Assembly (NCBI GenBank): GCA_009784575.1
Contig: WRBK01000003.1
Coordinates: 1-46,748 of the forward strand
Length of the DNA stretch: 46,748 bases
Reading direction: 5' to 3'
Source: Defluviitaleaceae bacterium
GTDB taxonomy: Bacteria; Bacillota; Clostridia; Lachnospirales; WRAX01
The notes beneath the pieces are model-generated. The model made no database searches. It was not told the origin of the DNA and saw only the letters and a program-made list of their open reading frames with translations. Positions 43,759 through 46,748 of this stretch are shown here, piece by piece. The first letter of the stretch is position 1. Each line of letters begins with the position of its first letter. Position numbers and translations under genes: made by a program.

Positions 43759-44568
43759 TCACGACTTTTGCTTGCGATGTATATAAACATCTTTGCCAAA
43801 GCAGCCGACATAATGAATTTCTTCAAAGCCACGCTCGGTCAGCTCTTTAAAAGGTAGAATCGCAAAGCGTTGGTCGCCTGGCACATTAAGCATCCAGCCC
43901 TTGGGCTTTGTAACCCGCGCCATTTCCGCCAACTCTTCGTCAATATGGTCTCCAACCACATGCCCGCTCATCACGATATCAAAGATGGCATCTGGATATG
44001 GCAATGACATCATAAAGCCATCCAGCACGCGGATATTCGTAATTCCCAAGCGCGCTATCTCATTGCGCATAAACTCACGAAGTGTAGCAACAGGCTCTAT
44101 CGCATACACCATGGTAGCCTTTTTCGCCGCCGCAAAAGCAAGCCTTCCGCTGCCCGCGCCAATGTCAAGCACAGTTTTCCCTTCAAAATCCTCTAGCTCA
44201 AACAGTCTTTGCTCGTCCCAGCCATAAATAAAGTCGCAGGCTGTTGCCATAACTTCTGGTGTGGTGTATGTAACAAAATCTTCCAACGATGCCAACACGT
44301 AAACTTCAGCATCACGTAGCTCTTTTTCATCCGTGACCTTTGGTACGGTCGCCAGTAGCTCATCAACTACGTTTGACCGCTCTGGGCAACGATGTTTGAT
44401 ATACCATGCCACAGCAGGGTTTGCCGCAAGCGCAATGCCCATCGCACTCGTAAATTCTGGCTTTGTTTTGCCCAATGCATAGTATAGCTGAAAACGTTCC
44501 ATAAGCAAAAGGCTGTTAAATGAATATTTCTCAGGTTTTATCCAACCTAGTCCTAAGTTTGATGACAT
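43759..44568 (-). CDS. Class I SAM-dependent methyltransferase
   Basis: A 269-residue methyltransferase with motif I VLDIGAGSG (133-141), acidic residue in YAIEP, and motif IV-like DIVMSGHVVGD. The N-terminal 100 residues are helical and give no family. I chose ATG 44568, which has GGAGG 6 bases upstream; the frame remains open to a GTG at 44664, but that start has no proper ribosome site and would cover a separate leader peptide. Target unknown (the histidine-rich C-terminus gives no clue). The Shine-Dalgarno sequence can be hidden in a hairpin, see the attenuator entry. Confidence 0.85.
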   Translation of the reverse strand: MSSNLGLGWIKPEKYSFNSLLLMERFQLYYALGKTKPEFTSAMGIALAANPAVAWYIKHRCPERSNVVDELLATVPKVTDEKELRDAEVYVLASLEDFVTYTTPEVMATACDFIYGWDEQRLFELEDFEGKTVLDIGAGSGRLAFAAAKKATMVYAIEPVATLREFMRNEIARLGITNIRVLDGFMMSLPYPDAIFDIVMSGHVVGDHIDEELAEMARVTKPKGWMLNVPGDQRFAILPFKELTERGFEEIHYVGCFGKDVYIHRKQKS

Positions 44569-44570
44569 AC

Positions 44571-44616
44571 AAGTCCTCCAAAATTTTGCGGAGGGTCTTA
44601 TGAAGTAGCTGCCCTC
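44571..44616 (-). promoter_or_regulatory. Candidate translational attenuator of the methyltransferase
   Basis: Three complementary segments lie on the minus strand in order: GGAGGG (44616-44611), CCCTCC (44594-44589) and the ribosome site GGAGG (44578-44574). The second can pair with the first (6 bp, 16-base loop) or with the third (CCTCC/GGAGG with AAG/CTT outside, 10-base loop), which would hide the Shine-Dalgarno sequence. The first segment lies inside a small leader reading frame. This is the layout of a translation attenuator. Confidence 0.5.
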
Positions 44617-44654
44617 CAAATATTTTCTATGGCGTAAAACGTCTTGTTCATCAT
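44598..44654 (-). CDS. Candidate 18-residue leader peptide
   Basis: An ATG-ATG start at 44654 with GGGTGG 6 bases upstream codes for MMNKTFYAIENIWRAATS and ends at TAA 44600-44598, 29 bp before the methyltransferase ATG. It is out of frame with the methyltransferase. Its last codons overlap the first arm of the attenuator. Too short for comparison, so the evidence is position and start signals only. Confidence 0.42.
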   Translation of the reverse strand: MMNKTFYAIENIWRAATS

Positions 44655-44693
44655 ATGATACCACCCTTTCGTTTTAAATTTAAAAGCATATAT

Positions 44694-44722
44694 AGCATAA
44701 CAGCTATTTAGAAAAATGTCAA
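44694..44722 (-). promoter_or_regulatory. Promoter of the leader peptide and methyltransferase
   Basis: TTGACA (44722-44717) and TATGCT (44699-44694) with 17-base spacing. The -35 lies on the end of the upstream regulator gene. Expected transcription start near 44687 gives a leader of about 120 bases. Confidence 0.65.
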
Positions 44723-45660
44723 CCCATAGCCACTTTGCGTAATGTCATAATAATCTCATCCACAGCCTTCTGCGGTTCTGCATATTCCCCATCTATCAAA
44801 TAATCCGCCAAATATCGCATACGCACATGATTTGGCGCAAGCTTTTTATTATCACGAATACGTACAGGAGGAAGCACATCATGTCCCATCTTGCCTATCT
44901 GCACCGCTAGTTCATTGCGTAACTCGCCTATGCGGCCAGCTAGGTCATATTCACTATATAATCGTATCATCTCAAGCCCAAGCTCTATTACAATAATATC
45001 CTGCTCACCTCTATCCACAGCATCTTCCGCACCTCTGTCGCCAAGCACAATGAATCTCATATAGGCATCTATGGTTGCAATGTCAGGGTTTTTATTAAAC
45101 TCCGCTAGCACCTTCTCGCGGCTTTCGCGTATATGTGGCAGGTTGTGGGCGGTTTGCATCGCTTTATCGCGTTCGCCACTTTTTAGGTACATAAAGCTAA
45201 GAGCGGCGCGGGTTGTGTGGCGCACCTTTTCGCTTGGGCGACTACCAAGCACGCGCTCGCTTAACTTTATAGCTCGCAAAAGCTTGTCCTTGCCACCATT
45301 AAGCGCGAGGGCAAACGACAGCTCTGCCATAAACCCCTCGTCATTTGGAAAAGTTGATAGAGCATTTTCTAGCAAGGCAATAGCGGTCGCAGTGTCACCA
45401 TTTTGCATGAACTCTCGACTTTTGGCAAATGTTTCATTTCGTGCCTGAGCATCATTTATTTTATCCATGCCTATTAGCGCATCCAAACTTATTTTGTAAA
45501 GATTTGCTAGGGCAGGCAGCAACCCAATGTCAGGGTAAGTATCGCCGCGTTCCCACTTGCTTACGCTTTGCGCAGAAACACCAAGCATCTCAGCTGCTTC
45601 CTCTTGTGTAAAGTCTCGTTCTTTGCGTAACCTTTTCAAATTTTCTCCAATATACAGCAT
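44719..45660 (-). CDS. XRE-family HTH regulator with TPR-like C-terminal domain
   Basis: A 313-residue protein. Residues 1-66 form the XRE DNA-binding domain (LKRLRKERDFTQEEAAEMLG then SAQSVSKWERG, and YPDIGLLPALANLYKISLDALIG, a common SinR-like build). From about residue 75 helical TPR-like repeats follow (AIALLENALSTFPNDEGFMAELS). I chose ATG 45660, with GAGGGGG 7 bases upstream, over a TTG at 45675. It precedes the methyltransferase on the same strand, but that gene has its own promoter. Target genes unknown. Confidence 0.85.
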   Translation of the reverse strand: MLYIGENLKRLRKERDFTQEEAAEMLGVSAQSVSKWERGDTYPDIGLLPALANLYKISLDALIGMDKINDAQARNETFAKSREFMQNGDTATAIALLENALSTFPNDEGFMAELSFALALNGGKDKLLRAIKLSERVLGSRPSEKVRHTTRAALSFMYLKSGERDKAMQTAHNLPHIRESREKVLAEFNKNPDIATIDAYMRFIVLGDRGAEDAVDRGEQDIIVIELGLEMIRLYSEYDLAGRIGELRNELAVQIGKMGHDVLPPVRIRDNKKLAPNHVRMRYLADYLIDGEYAEPQKAVDEIIMTLRKVAMG

Positions 45661-45768
45661 ATATTTCCCCCTCAAATAAAAATTGACACGTCCTTGCTAT
45701 TATCATAGCAAAAAACGCGCCAATAATCTATATCTCATTATGCGAGAAAAATTCAACTGTTATGCGAA

Positions 45769-46748
45769 TTATTCATTTACATATGCCCTTACAATGGCAT
45801 CTGCAAATCCCCAGATGGCATTGTTATTCCAATTTTGCAATCTTCTTGGCACAAAGTCATACCATGTGTCAGCATATAGCGGAATATCAAGTGTTGCTTG
45901 GTTAAGAGCCACCTGCAAATCAATCCAAGCATCCACAAAGTCAGCTCTGCCCTCTTCATTATCAATGCTAATATCCGCAAATCTTAGTTGATTAGCTAAC
46001 TCAAAAAGCGCGCTGTCTCGGCTAAAGTTGGTGTTAAAGCCGCCGCCCAAAAAGCCAGATGCAGGGTTTAGCCAATTCCACGGCGCATACGCAGAAGCAT
46101 TAAAATCCATCACCAAATTAAACATATGAAATTGCGGAGCGGCACCTCCTGAGCGCGTAAGCAAGGGTGTTACATTATCTACAAAGGTGGGTATTAGAAG
46201 CATACCCGCTTCCACCATTTGCGGGGCAAGTATATTGTTCAAAATGTCGGTGTTTTGGTCTGCCAATGTGGTTGCCCACATAATTTCTAGGCGCATAAGA
46301 CCCGCCTCATTTATGGATGGGTCTGTGCCGCCGCTATGCCACTCCAGCTCCATGCCGCTAACATCCTTGTAGCGCACAGAATCTTGACCAGCTACAAATG
46401 GTGCACCATGGCTATTTAGCACCCAGCCATCAGCTTCTAAAAGTTCCACAGCTCTTTCTACATCAAGGCCACGAAGGATAACTTCATCATAAAGCCCAGC
46501 CCTCACAGCATCCAGATACCACCACATATTCACCGAATACGCACCGTAAACAGCAGTGCCATGACCTTCCAGATATTGTTGTACCAATGTGTCACGGTCT
46601 ATTAGGCTTTCTATAGCCTGACGAACAGCCACAAACTGTGTAGGCCCATGGTCTACATGGAAGCGTATATGACCATGACCATTGCGCGGATAATCATAGG
46701 CACGGTGACTTTGAGTGTCTATGAGTGAGGTAAAGGCAAAATCAACAA
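45769..46748 (-). CDS. Family 5 solute-binding protein of an ABC transporter, partial
   Basis: The C-terminal 325 residues of an oligopeptide/dipeptide/nickel-binding protein (SBP_bac_5). The frame is open to the window edge at 46748, so the N-terminus is outside. Landmarks are VRQAIESLIDRDTLVQQYLE, GLDVERAVELLEADGWVLN, and a C-terminal DAWIDLQVALNQATLDIPLY. The ligand cannot be told from this part. No permease gene is visible after the stop; the next gene downstream is the XRE regulator. Confidence 0.9.
   Translation of the reverse strand, partial: VDFAFTSLIDTQSHRAYDYPRNGHGHIRFHVDHGPTQFVAVRQAIESLIDRDTLVQQYLEGHGTAVYGAYSVNMWWYLDAVRAGLYDEVILRGLDVERAVELLEADGWVLNSHGAPFVAGQDSVRYKDVSGMELEWHSGGTDPSINEAGLMRLEIMWATTLADQNTDILNNILAPQMVEAGMLLIPTFVDNVTPLLTRSGGAAPQFHMFNLVMDFNASAYAPWNWLNPASGFLGGGFNTNFSRDSALFELANQLRFADISIDNEEGRADFVDAWIDLQVALNQATLDIPLYADTWYDFVPRRLQNWNNNAIWGFADAIVRAYVNE

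Noticed and set aside
44569-44664. N-terminal extension of the methyltransferase from GTG 44664
   Set aside because: There is no suitably spaced ribosome site for the GTG, whereas ATG 44568 has GGAGG at ideal spacing; the extension overlaps a leader frame and two hairpin arms.
45681-45720. Intrinsic terminator between the solute-binding protein and the XRE gene
   Set aside because: GCTAT/ATAGC forms a 5-bp hairpin, but the A/T run is on the wrong side for minus-strand transcription.

Overview
The window looks like chromosomal DNA from an anaerobic, low-to-moderate G+C member of the Bacillota, most likely class Clostridia. The reasons are strong GGAGG-type ribosome sites, frequent TTG and GTG starts, a Firmicutes-style order rpmB / wecB / atpI / atpBEFHAGDC, several copper-amine-oxidase-like stalk-domain proteins, and a complete ornithine fermentation (Stickland-type) gene set. 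I cannot fix the genus from the sequence. No rRNA, tRNA, CRISPR array or recognisable transposase is visible. About 46 genes are supported, and no stretch longer than about 300 bases is without a gene.

Layout. (1) 1-7.1 kb: a shortened acetyltransferase remnant; an XRE/TPR regulator divergent from a three-gene ABC-2 exporter, with face-to-face promoters between them; then a minus-strand group DUF554 - rtcB - GNAT - PPOX-like flavoprotein. (2) 7.2-12.4 kb, plus strand: a Cys-rich DUF6485-like gene coupled to glpK, then pdaA, pgi, a CheY-like response regulator and a multiply broken pseudogene. (3) 12.4-22.1 kb, minus strand: a SHOCT-like protein, then the full F1Fo ATP synthase operon. A metallo-beta-lactamase-fold gene sits between atpG and atpD. 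The operon is preceded by atpI, wecB and rpmB. The c subunit carries residues expected of a sodium-binding site. (4) 22.2-41.9 kb, plus strand: arginine and ornithine catabolism, namely arcA, ornithine carbamoyltransferase, ord, ortA, ortB, oraS, oraE, a GlmL-like protein, orr and ald. (5) 41.9-46.7 kb: a GerMN-like membrane protein, then minus-strand genes for a stalk protein, a methyltransferase, an XRE/TPR regulator and the C-terminal part of a family 5 solute-binding protein running off the window.

How region 4 works together. ArcA and ornithine carbamoyltransferase turn arginine into ornithine and carbamoyl phosphate. Orr racemises ornithine. OraS/OraE (B12 and PLP) move the terminal amino group. 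Ord oxidatively deaminates 2,4-diaminopentanoate. OrtA/OrtB cleave 2-amino-4-oxopentanoate with CoA to acetyl-CoA and alanine. Ald could then deaminate L-alanine. The GlmL-like protein is probably a helper of the mutase.

The most unusual part is the accessory material spread through this pathway. A lipoprotein gene sits between ord and ortA, and a frameshifted LysM remnant between ortB and oraS. The oraS and oraE genes, whose products form one enzyme, are 6.36 kb apart. That gap holds two paralogous coiled-coil genes with 42-bp in-frame repeats, a SagB-like oxidoreductase, a RepA-like ATPase gene enclosed by a 100-bp inverted repeat (82% identical without gaps, each arm a hairpin), and two stalk-domain genes with a shared 33-bp tail. 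A second candidate for novelty is a leader-peptide and Shine-Dalgarno-sequestering arrangement in front of the methyltransferase gene near 44.6 kb.
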